From: Gemmatimonadota bacterium
GTDB lineage: Bacteria; Gemmatimonadota; Gemmatimonadetes; Gemmatimonadales; GWC2-71-9
DNA length: 38,980 bases
NCBI GenBank assembly: GCA_003222195.1
Contig: QHVB01000039.1
Location: 1-38,980 of the forward strand
Direction: 5' to 3'
The notes beneath the pieces are model-generated. The model did not search any database, was not told the origin of the DNA, and saw only the letters and a list, made by a program, of their open reading frames with translations. Position 1 is the first letter of the stretch; every line of letters begins with the position of its first letter. Positions 18,209-26,913 of this stretch are shown here, piece after piece. The position numbers and the translations under genes were made by a program.

Positions 18209-18504
18209 CCGTCTTTGAGGAGATTCATGTTCTGCAGGCTGACCGACTGCTTGTGGCGGTAGACGGCGAGAATGATGGCCAGGCCCACCGCCGCTTCAGC
18301 GGCCGCCACGGCCATGACGAAGAACACGAACACTTGCCCGCCCAGCCCCAGGCTCTGCGCCAGCGCCACGAACGTGAGGTTCACGGCGTTGAGCATGAGC
18401 TCGACGCACATGAAGATCACGATCGCGTTGCGGCGCAGCAGCACGCCGGCGACGCCGAGCGTGAAGAGGACCGCCGAAATCGCGAGGGCGGGGCTGAGGA
18501 GCAT
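18205..18504 (-). CDS. nuoK: NADH:quinone oxidoreductase subunit K
   Basis: Small membrane subunit of complex I, 99 residues with three predicted helices at about 4-22, 28-50 and 57-81. The proton-path glutamates are visible in [18 protein letters not shown] (helix 2) and [19 protein letters not shown] (helix 3). Start ATG 18502-18504 shares one base with the nuoJ stop (TGATG). Confidence 0.96.
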   Translation of the reverse strand: MLLSPALAISAVLFTLGVAGVLLRRNAIVIFMCVELMLNAVNLTFVALAQSLGLGGQVFVFFVMAVAAAEAAVGLAIILAVYRHKQSVSLQNMNLLKDG

Positions 18505-19019
18505 CAGAGCTTGCGCTTGGCCAGCACGACGGCGCCCACGATGGCGGTGAGCAACAAGACGCTCGCGATCTCGAACGGTACGAGGTAGGTGTCAAACAGC
18601 GGCGTCGCGACGGCGCCCACCATCCCGCGCTGCTGCTGGAGGGCGGCGACGGTCCCCGGGGGCAGCTGGATCTCGGCCGGGAGGGGCGCCTGGCCGAGCG
18701 GGCGCAGCAGCAGCAAGAGCGCGCCCGCCAGGACCGTCGCCCCGAGCAAGCCCAGCGGACCCTTGATGTCGGTCGGTCCCGGGCGGCCCAGGTTGAGGAG
18801 CATGATGACGAACAGAAACAGCACCATGATCGCGCCCGCGTAGACCAGCACCTGCAGCACCGCGATGAACTGCGCGTCGAGCAGCACGAACAGCGCGGCG
18901 AGCGCGAACAGCGTCACGACCAGCCACAACGCGCTCGCGATGGGATTCTTGCGGGTAATGCACAGGAGTCCACTCCCCATGGCGATAACCCCGAAGATCC
19001 AGAAGACGGTGAGCGTCAA
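18504..19019 (-). CDS. nuoJ: NADH:quinone oxidoreductase subunit J
   Basis: Membrane subunit of complex I, 171 residues with five predicted helices. The third-helix region [20 protein letters not shown] has the conserved tyrosine/glycine pi-bulge pattern. The best start is a TTG (19017-19019): it gives the first membrane helix a normal N-terminus and lies nine bases after nuoI, with AGGG upstream. The first in-frame ATG (codon 14) would cut off that helix. Confidence 0.95.
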   Translation of the reverse strand: MTLTVFWIFGVIAMGSGLLCITRKNPIASALWLVVTLFALAALFVLLDAQFIAVLQVLVYAGAIMVLFLFVIMLLNLGRPGPTDIKGPLGLLGATVLAGALLLLLRPLGQAPLPAEIQLPPGTVAALQQQRGMVGAVATPLFDTYLVPFEIASVLLLTAIVGAVVLAKRKL

Positions 19020-19028
19020 AGAGGCGCC

Positions 19029-19535
19029 CTATTCCCCTTTCGGGTCCGACGGATCCCAGAGCGTGGAAACGGGGTGCGTCTGCGCGGTGAGTCGCTCGAG
19101 ATCGTACACGAACCGGTCCCGCGAGTACTCGGAGTTCTCGTAGTGCACGCCGACATGAATCGCTTCTTCGGGGCACACCTCCTGACAGTAGCCGCAGAAG
19201 ATGCAGCGGAACTCGTCGATCTCGTAAATCAGCGGATAGCGATTCCCCTCTTCGTCTTCACCGGGCACGAGCTTGATGCAATTCGCCGGGCAGATCTGCG
19301 GGCAGAGCCCGCACGCGACGCATTTGGCACGCCCCTGCTCGTCCGTGAGCATGCGATGCGTGCCGCGCCAGCGCGAGGAGAGCGTCCAGTCTTTCGAGGA
19401 CTTTTCCTCGGGGTACTGCATCGTGACTTTGGGGCGCAGGAGATGGCTGAACGTCAGCGCCATGCCCTTGAGGGTGGCCCGCAGATACGACGTTTGCTTG
19501 ATGGGCCGCTTCATCACTTTCACGCCGATGGGCAT
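19029..19535 (-). CDS. nuoI: NADH:quinone oxidoreductase subunit I
   Basis: Ferredoxin-like subunit that carries electrons through clusters N6a and N6b toward NuoB. The 168-residue protein has two 4Fe-4S motifs: CVACGLCPQIC (Cys72, 75, 78, 82) and CIFCGYCQEVC (Cys111, 114, 117, 121), each followed by proline. The ATG (19533-19535) overlaps the nuoH TAA. A second ATG seven codons on is possible. The longer open frame upstream lies over nuoH out of frame and is not used. Confidence 0.97.
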   Translation of the reverse strand: MPIGVKVMKRPIKQTSYLRATLKGMALTFSHLLRPKVTMQYPEEKSSKDWTLSSRWRGTHRMLTDEQGRAKCVACGLCPQICPANCIKLVPGEDEEGNRYPLIYEIDEFRCIFCGYCQEVCPEEAIHVGVHYENSEYSRDRFVYDLERLTAQTHPVSTLWDPSDPKGE

Positions 19536-20698
19536 TACGCGGCCTCCTGCGGCACGGATCCGGAGACGATGCGGCCGCGGTCGAGCCACCAGGCGAGCAC
19601 GATCAGCAGCACGAGATTGAGGCCCCCGAGGACCCAAGCCATGCCGGGACCATAGTCCCAGCCGAGCCGGATCCGGACGAACCAGATCGCCACCGCCAAC
19701 AGCGTGATGTACAGCAGAACCAGGGGGAGCAGCACCTTCCAGCCGAGCGCCATCAGCTGATCGTAGCGGAATCTCGGCAGCGTCCAGCGCACCCAGATGT
19801 AGGTGAAGAGGAAGACGAAGGTCTTGAGGCCAAAGACGGCCAGCGTGGCCAGCGTCTTCACGAGACTCGGATCGCCGGTCGAATCCCAGCTGGTAAAGGG
19901 GATGTCCCAGCCGCCAAAGAAGAGCGTCGCCATCAGCGCCGACGCGGTGACCATGTTCGAGTACTCGGCGATGTAGAACATCGAGAACTTCATCGAGCTG
20001 TACTCGGTGTGGTAGCCGGCGATCAGCTCGCCCTCGGCTTCGGGCAAGTCGAACGGCAAGCGGTTCGTCTCGGCGAGGGCGCTGATGAAGAAAATGAGGA
20101 ACGCGACCGTCAACGGAATCACAAACCACAGCGCCTGCTGCTGCTGCGCGATCACCTGCGACAGCGTGACGTTGCCCGCGAGCAGGATGACGGCGACCGT
20201 GCTCATGCCGAGCGCGATTTCGTACGAGATCATCTGCGCCGACGCGCGCAAGCCGCCCAGGAGCGCGTACTTGTTGTTGGACGACCAGCCGGCCAGGACG
20301 ATGCCGTACACGCCGAGCGAGCTGATGGCGAGGATGTAGAGAAATCCGACCGGGAGATCGGCGACCACCATCGGCACGACGCCCCAGCGCGTGGGCAGCG
20401 GCGCCGCGAACGGAATCACGCCGAACGTCAGCAGCGCGGGCACGAACGACACGATCGGCGCGAGGGTGAAGAGCGTCTTGTCCGCCATGGCCGGCGACGT
20501 CTCTTCCTTGAGGAAGTTCTTCAGCCCGTCGGCAGCCGGCTGCAGAATCCCTTGCGGGCCCACGCGATTCGGCCCCAGCCGGTCCTGCATCCAGGCACAG
20601 ACACGGCGCTCGAGGAGTGTCAGGAGCGCCACGCCCACCATGATCAGATTGAAGACCACGAAGACCTTGATTGCGGAGGACACGAGGAAAAACGTCAT
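19535..20698 (-). CDS. nuoH: NADH:quinone oxidoreductase subunit H
   Basis: Membrane subunit at the junction of the arms of complex I, forming much of the quinone chamber. The 387-residue protein contains LLERRVCAWMQDRLGPNRVGPQGILQP, split here as two conserved blocks near residues 27-55. It also has DLPEAEGELIAGYHTEYSSMKF with its quinone-site acidic residues. Eight helices are expected and visible. The ATG (20696-20698) overlaps the nuoG TGA as ATGA. Confidence 0.97.
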   Translation of the reverse strand: MTFFLVSSAIKVFVVFNLIMVGVALLTLLERRVCAWMQDRLGPNRVGPQGILQPAADGLKNFLKEETSPAMADKTLFTLAPIVSFVPALLTFGVIPFAAPLPTRWGVVPMVVADLPVGFLYILAISSLGVYGIVLAGWSSNNKYALLGGLRASAQMISYEIALGMSTVAVILLAGNVTLSQVIAQQQQALWFVIPLTVAFLIFFISALAETNRLPFDLPEAEGELIAGYHTEYSSMKFSMFYIAEYSNMVTASALMATLFFGGWDIPFTSWDSTGDPSLVKTLATLAVFGLKTFVFLFTYIWVRWTLPRFRYDQLMALGWKVLLPLVLLYITLLAVAIWFVRIRLGWDYGPGMAWVLGGLNLVLLIVLAWWLDRGRIVSGSVPQEAA

Positions 20699-22143
20699 CG
20701 CTGAGCCTCCGCCAGGCCCATCGCGGCAACGAGTTGCCCCAGCACCCAGGCGGCGGGCTGCGCCATCCCCGGCGCCGGCTTGGCCTGGTAATAGCGCTGC
20801 GTCCGTCCGTCGCGGTTCGTGAAGGTGCCCTCTTCTTCCGCCACGTTGGCGATCGGCAGAATCACGTCGGCCCGCCGGCAGGGCGCATCGACGCCGAGGA
20901 CCGTCCCGAGATAGATCAACGTTCCGTTCGTCTCGACGGCACAGTCGGGATCGTCCAGCACGAGCACGACAGCGGCTGACTTTGCCGCCGCGAGCGCCTG
21001 CGCGTAGTCGCGCGTGTAGCCGAGGGTTTCCGCGCCCTTGGCGTTCGGCGCGCGCTCGGCGCGCAGCGCCAGATCCGGCACGCCGGTGAGGGGCGCTTCT
21101 TCGCCCATGACCACCTGGAACGCCCCGGTCCAGGCGAATCCGGTGAACACCCGCTTGGCGAGGGCGAGTGCCTCGGAAGACGCCCCGGGCGAGACGAGGG
21201 CGACCGCCGTCCGACCCTCCGCCCCGCGGAGAATTGCCGCGACGCGGTCGAGCGCCTCATCCCAGTCGGTTGCTTTCAACTCGGCACCGGCCCGCACCAG
21301 TGGCGCCTCGATGCGGTCGCCGCGGTTCATCCACTTGTAGTGCATCCGTCCGTGATCACAGATGAAGTAGCGGTTCACCTCGAGATTGGGCCGCGGCCGC
21401 ACCCGCACCACGACTTCATCTCGCGTATCGAGCGTGATGTTGCAGCCCTGCGAGCAGCCCGTGCAGATCGACGCCGTCTTGTCGAGCTCCCAGGCCCGGG
21501 CTTTATGCAGGAAGTCCTTGGAGAGCAACGAACCGACGGGACAGAGGTCGACGACGTTGCCGGCCCACGGATGATCCAGCCGCGCCTCGGGGTGAATGCC
21601 GATGAACGCCCGATCGCCGCGCTCGGACACATTCAACACCGGCTCTTTCGCCACATCCTCCATGAAGCGCACGCAGCGCGTGCACAGGATGCAGCGATTC
21701 GGGACGTACAGCACGTCGGGACCGAAGTCCTCGACGGGATTGAACCGTTTGGCGAACTCCGCGTAGCGGGTGCGGGCCTGGCCTTCCTGGAAGACGAAGT
21801 CCTGCAGCTCGCACTCGCCTGCCTGATCGCAGATCGGGCAGTCGAGCGGGTGATTGATGAGCAGGAACTCCAGCACACTCTGGCGCGCGTCTTTCGCCTG
21901 CGCCGTCTGCGTCTTGACGACCATGCCCTCGGTCACGGTCGTCGCGCACGCGATCTGGAGTTTCGGCGCCTTCTCGACTTCCACGAGACACATGCGGCAT
22001 ACGCCGGCGACGGGGAGTCCCGGGTGATAGCAGTAGTGCGGCACCAGGACGCCCGCCTGCTTTGCCGCCTCGATCACGAGCGTGCCCGGTGGGACGGACA
22101 CCGGTGCGCCGTCTATCGTGAGATTGATCATGCCGTCAGCCAT
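20695..22143 (-). CDS. nuoG: NADH:quinone oxidoreductase subunit G, short form
   Basis: Iron-sulfur subunit of the NADH-oxidising arm, only 482 residues where family members are commonly 680-900. Cluster ligands are all present. N1b has Cys38, 49, 52 and 66. N5 has His98 with Cys102, 105 and 111. N4 has Cys151, 154, 157 and 201. An extra 4Fe-4S site of N7 type has Cys227, 230, 234 and 262. After the N7 region the molybdopterin-oxidoreductase-like domain is greatly shortened, keeping little more than an 'ADVILPIANVAEEEGTFTN' end segment. The ATG (22141-22143) shares a base with the nuoF stop; M5 is an alternative. No frameshift or internal stop is seen, so the short form seems genuine. Confidence 0.95.
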   Translation of the reverse strand: MADGMINLTIDGAPVSVPPGTLVIEAAKQAGVLVPHYCYHPGLPVAGVCRMCLVEVEKAPKLQIACATTVTEGMVVKTQTAQAKDARQSVLEFLLINHPLDCPICDQAGECELQDFVFQEGQARTRYAEFAKRFNPVEDFGPDVLYVPNRCILCTRCVRFMEDVAKEPVLNVSERGDRAFIGIHPEARLDHPWAGNVVDLCPVGSLLSKDFLHKARAWELDKTASICTGCSQGCNITLDTRDEVVVRVRPRPNLEVNRYFICDHGRMHYKWMNRGDRIEAPLVRAGAELKATDWDEALDRVAAILRGAEGRTAVALVSPGASSEALALAKRVFTGFAWTGAFQVVMGEEAPLTGVPDLALRAERAPNAKGAETLGYTRDYAQALAAAKSAAVVLVLDDPDCAVETNGTLIYLGTVLGVDAPCRRADVILPIANVAEEEGTFTNRDGRTQRYYQAKPAPGMAQPAAWVLGQLVAAMGLAEAQR

Positions 22144-23426
22144 CAGCTCACCATCACCGGTACCGGACGCTTGCCCGCCAGATATGCCTCGAACTCGCCC
22201 CGGAACTTCTTGATCCCGCTGACCACGGGCGCCGCGCACGAGTCCGACAGCACGCAAATCGTCTTGCCGGTCATATTCTCGGAGAGGTCGAGGAGTAAAT
22301 CGAGGTCTTTGGTCTTGCCCTGCCCTGCCAGGATCCGCTCCATGATCTTGGTCGTCCACGCCGTGCCCTCGCGGCACTGCGTACATTGCGCGCACGACTC
22401 GTGCGCGTAGAAGCGCGCGAGGCGCATGATCTGATAGACCATGTCGGCCGAGTCGTCGAATACGATCACGCCGCCTGAGCCGAGCATCGAGCCCTTCTCG
22501 ACCACGCCCTCGTAATCGAGCAGGCAGGCCTCAGTTTCTTCACGGGTCAGGATCGGCACGGAGGAGCCGCCTGGGATGCAGGCCTTGAGCGTGCGCCCGG
22601 CGGGCGGTCCACCGCACATGTCGTAGAGCAGGTCCTTGAGCGGGAAGCCCATCGTGACTTCGTAGTTGCCGGGACGCTGGACGTTGCCGCAGACCGAAAA
22701 GAGCTTGGTGCCCGTGCTCTTCGGATTCGACAGACACAGCCCTTTGTACCAAGCGGCGCCGCGCGTGAGGATGTGCGGCACGGCGGCGAGCGTCTCGACG
22801 TTGTTGATCGTCGTCGGCATGCCGAACAACCCGGCGGCCGCCGGGAACGGCGGTTTGATCCGCGGGTTGCCGCGCTTGCCTTCGATCGAATTCATCAGCG
22901 CGGTCTCCTCGCCGCAAATGTACGCGCCGGCGCCGCGATGGAGATAGACCTTGATGGTGCCGAACACGCCGGCCGCATTGGCTTCGGCGAGCGCCCGTTC
23001 GATGATCGTCCACGGCTCGGTGAACTCGCCGCGGATGTAGATGTAGGCGACTTCGGCGCGGATCGCGTGTGCGGCGATCGCCGTGCCCTCGAGCAGCGCG
23101 TGCGGCGTCCACCGCATGATCTCCCGGTCCTTGAATGTCCCCGGTTCTGATTCATCTGCATTTACACACAGATAGTGCGGACGCTTTTTCTCCTTCGGCA
23201 TGAACGACCACTTGAGTCCGGTCGGAAACCCGGCGCCACCCCTGCCCCGCAGTCCCGACTCTTTCACCACGTCCGTGACCGCCGCCGGCTCCAGCTTCAG
23301 CGCCTGCGCCAGCGCTTCATACCCGCCGCGCTTCACCCATCCCTTATGAGTGCGCGCCTCGACGTCGCCGAAGTGCTGGGAGAGCACAACGGTTTCCTTT
23401 GGATGCGGTTTGTGTGGATAGCCCAT
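22143..23426 (-). CDS. nuoF: NADH:quinone oxidoreductase subunit F
   Basis: NADH-oxidising subunit with FMN and cluster N3, 427 residues. The FMN loop GRGGAGFPTG is at 61-70 and the NADH-binding region includes GAGAYICGEETAL (165-177). Cluster N3 ligands are Cys345, 348 and 351 in ESCAQCTQCREGT, plus Cys391. The start ATG is 23424-23426. Unlike nearly all other nuo junctions it does not overlap its upstream neighbour: an 80-base gap with a hairpin element separates it from nuoE. Confidence 0.97.
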   Translation of the reverse strand: MGYPHKPHPKETVVLSQHFGDVEARTHKGWVKRGGYEALAQALKLEPAAVTDVVKESGLRGRGGAGFPTGLKWSFMPKEKKRPHYLCVNADESEPGTFKDREIMRWTPHALLEGTAIAAHAIRAEVAYIYIRGEFTEPWTIIERALAEANAAGVFGTIKVYLHRGAGAYICGEETALMNSIEGKRGNPRIKPPFPAAAGLFGMPTTINNVETLAAVPHILTRGAAWYKGLCLSNPKSTGTKLFSVCGNVQRPGNYEVTMGFPLKDLLYDMCGGPPAGRTLKACIPGGSSVPILTREETEACLLDYEGVVEKGSMLGSGGVIVFDDSADMVYQIMRLARFYAHESCAQCTQCREGTAWTTKIMERILAGQGKTKDLDLLLDLSENMTGKTICVLSDSCAAPVVSGIKKFRGEFEAYLAGKRPVPVMVS

Positions 23427-23446
23427 CTAGGGATCCCAGCCCGTTT

Positions 23447-23501
23447 GAATGTTGGAAGGTTGGAAGGTGGTCCCTCCAACATTCCAACCGTCCAACATTC
23501 C
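23447..23501. repeat. Inverted repeat with 8-base period between nuoE and nuoF
   Basis: Left arm 23447-23465 pairs with right arm 23482-23500 over 19 bases with one mismatch, around a 16-base loop. Each arm is itself built of an 8-base period (units like GGTTGGAA and TGTTGGAA). It fills most of the only sizeable gap within the nuo genes. In the mRNA it could act as a processing or attenuation hairpin. A related element lies at 29941-30024. Confidence 0.8.
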
Positions 23502-23506
23502 ACCCA

Positions 23507-24013
23507 TCACCGGTACTTCTTCACAATCTCCGGAACCTTCTCCGGCGTGACGCTTTCGAGGAAGTCATCGTTGACCAGCACGGGTGTCGCGAATCCACAC
23601 GCCCCGAGACACTCCACTTCGACGATCGTCCACTTGCCGTCGGCGCTCGTGGCCCCGGCGTCCTGCGCACCGGTCTGTTCGAGGAGTGCCTTCATCACCG
23701 CTTCGGCGCCGCAGATGTTGCACGGCGAGGTCGTGCACACCTGGACGAAGTTTTTCCCCACCGGATGCTGATGGTACATCGTGTAGAACGTGACGACGCC
23801 CTTCACATACGCCGGCGTCAGACCCAGCACCTCGGCGACCTCCGCCATGATCCGGTCCGAGATCCAGCCGTGCTCGCGCTGCGCGATCCAAAGCGTCGGT
23901 AAGAGCGCCGCCTGCTTCGTGGGATACCGCTGGAGCACGGTCTGCAGCTCATCCATGATCTTGCCGTCGAACACGGGCTGATAATCTTCACCGTGGCTCA
24001 CGCTTTGAGTCAT
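23507..24013 (-). CDS. nuoE: NADH:quinone oxidoreductase subunit E
   Basis: The 24 kDa-type subunit with the 2Fe-2S cluster N1a, 168 residues from the ATG at 24011-24013 (ATGA overlap with nuoD). Ligands are Cys93 and Cys98 in VCTTSPC and Cys135 and Cys139 in CLGACG, with the normal C-x4-C and C-x3-C spacing. The N-terminal helical domain contains ALLPTLWIAQREHGWIS. The open frame upstream runs over nuoD out of frame and is rejected. Confidence 0.97.
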   Translation of the reverse strand: MTQSVSHGEDYQPVFDGKIMDELQTVLQRYPTKQAALLPTLWIAQREHGWISDRIMAEVAEVLGLTPAYVKGVVTFYTMYHQHPVGKNFVQVCTTSPCNICGAEAVMKALLEQTGAQDAGATSADGKWTIVEVECLGACGFATPVLVNDDFLESVTPEKVPEIVKKYR

Positions 24014-25278
24014 CGATCGACCTCGCCCATGACGATATCGACGGACGCATTGATCGCGATGAGATCGGAGAGCAGGTGGCCCTCGGCCATCTTTGGCAAG
24101 GCGGACAGATTGATGAACGACGGCGGCCGGATGCGCCAGCGCACGGGCTTCGCTGTGCCGTCGGACACGAGATAGGTGCCGAGCTCGCCTTTCGGGTTTT
24201 CGATCCCCACGTAGGCCTCGCCGACCGGCGCCTTCACGCCTTCCATCACCTGCTTGAAATGGAAGATCATCGCTTCCATATCGCTCATGGCGCGCGTCTT
24301 CGACGGCAGGATGACGCGCGGATCGTCGACGTTGATGGGTCCGTCGGGCAAGCGATCGACCGCCTGCTCGAGAATGCGGTTCGACTGCTGGCACTCCTCG
24401 AGGCGGACCAGGTAGCGATCGTAGACGTCGCCATGCTCCCCGACGACGACGTCGAAATCGTAGGTCTCGTAGCCGAGGTAGGGTTTGTCTTTGCGCAGGT
24501 CATAGGGCACGCCGCTGGCGCGCAGCATGGGACCCGAAAGCGAGTGATTGATCGCCTCCGCGGCCGTCAGCGCTCCCACCCCCTGTGTCCGGCCCGCCCA
24601 CACCGCGTTGCGCGTGAGAACTCGATCGATCTCGGCCAGCGTCTTCGGGAACGTGCGCGTGAATTCGCGCAGCTTCTCGACGAAGCGGTCCGGAATGTCG
24701 GCCATTAGACCACCGACGCGCGTGAGGCTCGTCGTCAGGCGGGCGCCGGTCCACATCTCCTGGAGATCGTAGATCCGCTCGCGCTCCTGGAAGGCCCAGA
24801 GGAAGGGCGTGAACGCGCCGAGATCGATCGAGGTCGTGCCCAGCCACACCATGTGCGAGATGATGCGGCTCATTTCGCAGGCGATCACCCGCAGCACGGT
24901 GCACCGCGGCGTGATCTCGATGCCCATCAGCTTCTCCGCCGCGAGCGCGAACCCCACGTTGTTCGCCATCGGCGACAGATAGTCGGTGCGGTCGGTCAGC
25001 GGAATGATCTGGTTGTAATGGCGGTACTCGCCGAGTTTCTCGAACCCCGAATGCAGGTAGCCGAGGTGCGGGATGCAGCGGACGACCGTCTCACCGTCGA
25101 GCTCCACCACCAGACGCAAGACGCCGTGGGTTGCGGGATGCTGGGGCCCGATGTTGACGAGCAGATGCTCGCCGCTGAGGTCCGGCTCCTCGCTCGCCGT
25201 CAGCGGAACGCGGGTAGCGTGGCCCTGCGCATCGACCCCGGGGGTGGCGAGCTCGAGCTCGAGCGTCCGCTTGGTCAT
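24010..25278 (-). CDS. nuoD: NADH:quinone oxidoreductase subunit D
   Basis: The 49 kDa-type subunit that shapes the quinone site, 422 residues. The loop GPQHPATHGVLR carries His47 and His51, and Tyr100 lies in DRTDYLSP. The 49-residue spacing from His51 to Tyr100 equals that between the quinone-binding histidine and tyrosine in Thermus Nqo4 (His38, Tyr87). The C-terminus ends with the conserved DIVMGEVDR. The ATG (25276-25278) overlaps the nuoC stop. Confidence 0.97.
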   Translation of the reverse strand: MTKRTLELELATPGVDAQGHATRVPLTASEEPDLSGEHLLVNIGPQHPATHGVLRLVVELDGETVVRCIPHLGYLHSGFEKLGEYRHYNQIIPLTDRTDYLSPMANNVGFALAAEKLMGIEITPRCTVLRVIACEMSRIISHMVWLGTTSIDLGAFTPFLWAFQERERIYDLQEMWTGARLTTSLTRVGGLMADIPDRFVEKLREFTRTFPKTLAEIDRVLTRNAVWAGRTQGVGALTAAEAINHSLSGPMLRASGVPYDLRKDKPYLGYETYDFDVVVGEHGDVYDRYLVRLEECQQSNRILEQAVDRLPDGPINVDDPRVILPSKTRAMSDMEAMIFHFKQVMEGVKAPVGEAYVGIENPKGELGTYLVSDGTAKPVRWRIRPPSFINLSALPKMAEGHLLSDLIAINASVDIVMGEVDR

Positions 25279-25868
25279 GGGTTCGGCGGCTCCGGAATAA
25301 CGCCGCGCTCGCCGCGCCGCAGCCGGTCACGCATGTCGTCGGGCAGATCTCCGCCCGCCTCGGCAATCGCGAGCTCTTCCAGCGAGTAGTGCGCTTCCGG
25401 ATTCGCGTTCAGCGCCTGGCGGACCTGCTCGGCGCGCGAGAAGCGGCCGCGCAGCGGGAAGCTCTTTCGCAGCGGATAGCCTTCGGCATACGTCTCCCAC
25501 ATGAGGATCCGGCGGAGATCGGGGTGTCCCTTGAAGCTGATGCCGAACATGTCGAAGACTTCCCGCTCCAACCAGTCGGCACCGTGCCACAGGGTCCAGA
25601 CCGAATCGACGGAGAGCTCCTCGGACGGCTGCAGCTCGACCTTGATGCGGATATCGGCGCGACGCGTGAGCGAGCGGAGGAAATAGACGACCTCGATGGG
25701 CCGCTCCCGATCGCGGAATTCGACGGCGGTCACGTCGACCAGGTAATCGAACTCCTGACCCGGCGTGTCCTTCAGCCACTGCATTGTCTCGAGCAGCCCC
25801 TCACGCGCGACGTAGACGATTTGCTCGCCGTCGCGCGCCACGGCTTCGCGCAATGCGCCGGGAATCAC
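25275..25868 (-). CDS. nuoC: NADH:quinone oxidoreductase subunit C
   Basis: The 30 kDa-type hydrophilic subunit, 197 residues, encoded separately from nuoD. The family signature is complete as [20 protein letters not shown], followed by [25 protein letters not shown]. The GTG start (25866-25868) overlaps the nuoB stop as GTGA. Confidence 0.96.
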   Translation of the reverse strand: MIPGALREAVARDGEQIVYVAREGLLETMQWLKDTPGQEFDYLVDVTAVEFRDRERPIEVVYFLRSLTRRADIRIKVELQPSEELSVDSVWTLWHGADWLEREVFDMFGISFKGHPDLRRILMWETYAEGYPLRKSFPLRGRFSRAEQVRQALNANPEAHYSLEELAIAEAGGDLPDDMRDRLRRGERGVIPEPPNP

Positions 25869-26470
25869 GACGATCGGAACTGGTGGACGGAGTTGCCGAA
25901 CGGCTCGGAGATCTCGTCGATCGTCTCGGGCGGCAGGCGCAGGCCCTTGTCATCGAGCGGCTGCTCGTCGCGACGCTTTACCGCGTCGAACAGCGACTCG
26001 CCCCTGATCTTCTTGTGCAGCAGCAGGATCCCGTACAGCAGGCCTTCCGGGCGCGGCGGGCAGCCCGGCACGTATACGTCCACCGGGACGATCGTGTCGA
26101 TACCCTGAACCATCGCATAGTTGTCGAACACGCCGCCGGTGGACGCGCACGCACCCATTGAGATGACCCACTTGGGCTGCGGCATCTGGTCGTAGATGCG
26201 CCGGATCACGGGCGCCAGCTTGAACGGGAGGCGCCCGGCGCAGATGAGGACGTCCGCCTGGCGCGGCGAGAAGGCCTGGCGCTCCATGCCGAAGCGCGCG
26301 AAGTCGAATCGGCTCGCCGCCGTGGCCATGAACTCGATCGCGCAGCACGCGGTCCCGAACGGCATCGGCCAGAGCGAATTGGCACGCGACGAGTTGACCG
26401 CCCAGTCGACGAGATTCTCGAACTTGGCGAGCAGGTAATTCGAGCTGTGCACTTCCCCGACGCGTTTCAT
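25865..26470 (-). CDS. nuoB: NADH:quinone oxidoreductase subunit B
   Basis: The PSST-type subunit that holds cluster N2, the last in the chain before quinone; 201 residues. Ligands are the adjacent Cys42 and Cys43 in [10 protein letters not shown], Cys108 in MGACASTGG and Cys137 in VPGCPPRPE. The usual 'G.vt.KMAP' stretch reads [18 protein letters not shown] here. The ATG at 26468-26470 follows nuoA by four bases. Confidence 0.97.
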   Translation of the reverse strand: MKRVGEVHSSNYLLAKFENLVDWAVNSSRANSLWPMPFGTACCAIEFMATAASRFDFARFGMERQAFSPRQADVLICAGRLPFKLAPVIRRIYDQMPQPKWVISMGACASTGGVFDNYAMVQGIDTIVPVDVYVPGCPPRPEGLLYGILLLHKKIRGESLFDAVKRRDEQPLDDKGLRLPPETIDEISEPFGNSVHQFRSS

Positions 26471-26474
26471 GGCA

Positions 26475-26861
26475 TCAATCCCACTGGAACGCTCCGCGCT
26501 TCCATACGTAGACGTAGCCGACGAACAGAATCAGCATGAAGACGAGCATTTCGACCAAGAGGAATCCCGTGGTCAACGTGCCAGTGCCCATAAAGATCAC
26601 CGCCCACGGGATGAGAAAGACAGTCTCGATGTCGAACAGGATGAAGAGGACGGCGACCAGGTAGAACTTCACCGAAAACCGCTCGTGCGCGCTACCGAGC
26701 GGCGGCATGCCGCTCTCGTACGGCCGTTCCTTCACCTCGGTGGGGCGCCGCGGGCCGAGGAAATGCGATGCCACGATCATCGTCGTACCGGCGATGACGG
26801 CCATACCGAGTAGCATCAGGAACTGGATGTACGGCTGCATGGCGCTCGTGAAAAAATTCAC
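26475..26861 (-). CDS. nuoA: NADH:quinone oxidoreductase subunit A
   Basis: Small membrane subunit of complex I, 128 residues with three helices at about 12-33, 66-88 and 97-118. The conserved loop is [13 protein letters not shown], followed by [23 protein letters not shown]. The first possible start is GTG (26859-26861). An ATG at codon 8 (26838-26840) gives the more typical short N-terminus. Neither has a clear Shine-Dalgarno sequence, in keeping with the nearby promoter and a near-leaderless transcript. This is the first gene of the 14-gene nuo set. Confidence 0.95.
   Translation of the reverse strand: MNFFTSAMQPYIQFLMLLGMAVIAGTTMIVASHFLGPRRPTEVKERPYESGMPPLGSAHERFSVKFYLVAVLFILFDIETVFLIPWAVIFMGTGTLTTGFLLVEMLVFMLILFVGYVYVWKRGAFQWD
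26848..26861. promoter_or_regulatory. Perfect 14-base palindrome at the nuoA start
   Basis: GTGAAAAAATTCAC reads as arms GTGAA and TTCAC around AAAA. It overlaps the first codons of nuoA and lies about 7-20 bases downstream of the predicted transcription start. The position would suit a repressor site, but no regulator is known and chance is possible. Confidence 0.3.
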
Positions 26862-26874
26862 TAGTGGTGCATGG

Positions 26875-26902
26875 AAGCTATTGGCGGTGTGGCGTAAGTC
26901 AA
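26875..26902 (-). promoter_or_regulatory. Sigma-70-type promoter of the nuo operon
   Basis: On the minus strand TTGACT (26897-26902), a 16-base spacer and TAGCTT (26875-26880) lie just upstream of nuoA. The predicted start of transcription, near 26868, leaves only about six bases before the GTG. The -10 is identical to that of the yceD promoter. Confidence 0.6.
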
Positions 26903-26913
26903 GTTGCCGCCGT

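Noticed and set aside
19029-20729. A 566-codon frame suggesting a NuoI fusion protein
   Set aside because: The first two thirds overlie nuoH in another frame and have no homology-like features; the NuoI start overlaps the nuoH stop.
20695-22143. NuoG as a pseudogene or frameshifted gene because of its short length
   Set aside because: The frame is intact from start to stop, all cluster ligands are present, and nuoH follows with an ATGA overlap.
23427-23506. The nuoE-nuoF hairpin as a CRISPR fragment or an intrinsic terminator
   Set aside because: There are no spacers of regular length and no T tract; essential nuo genes follow directly.
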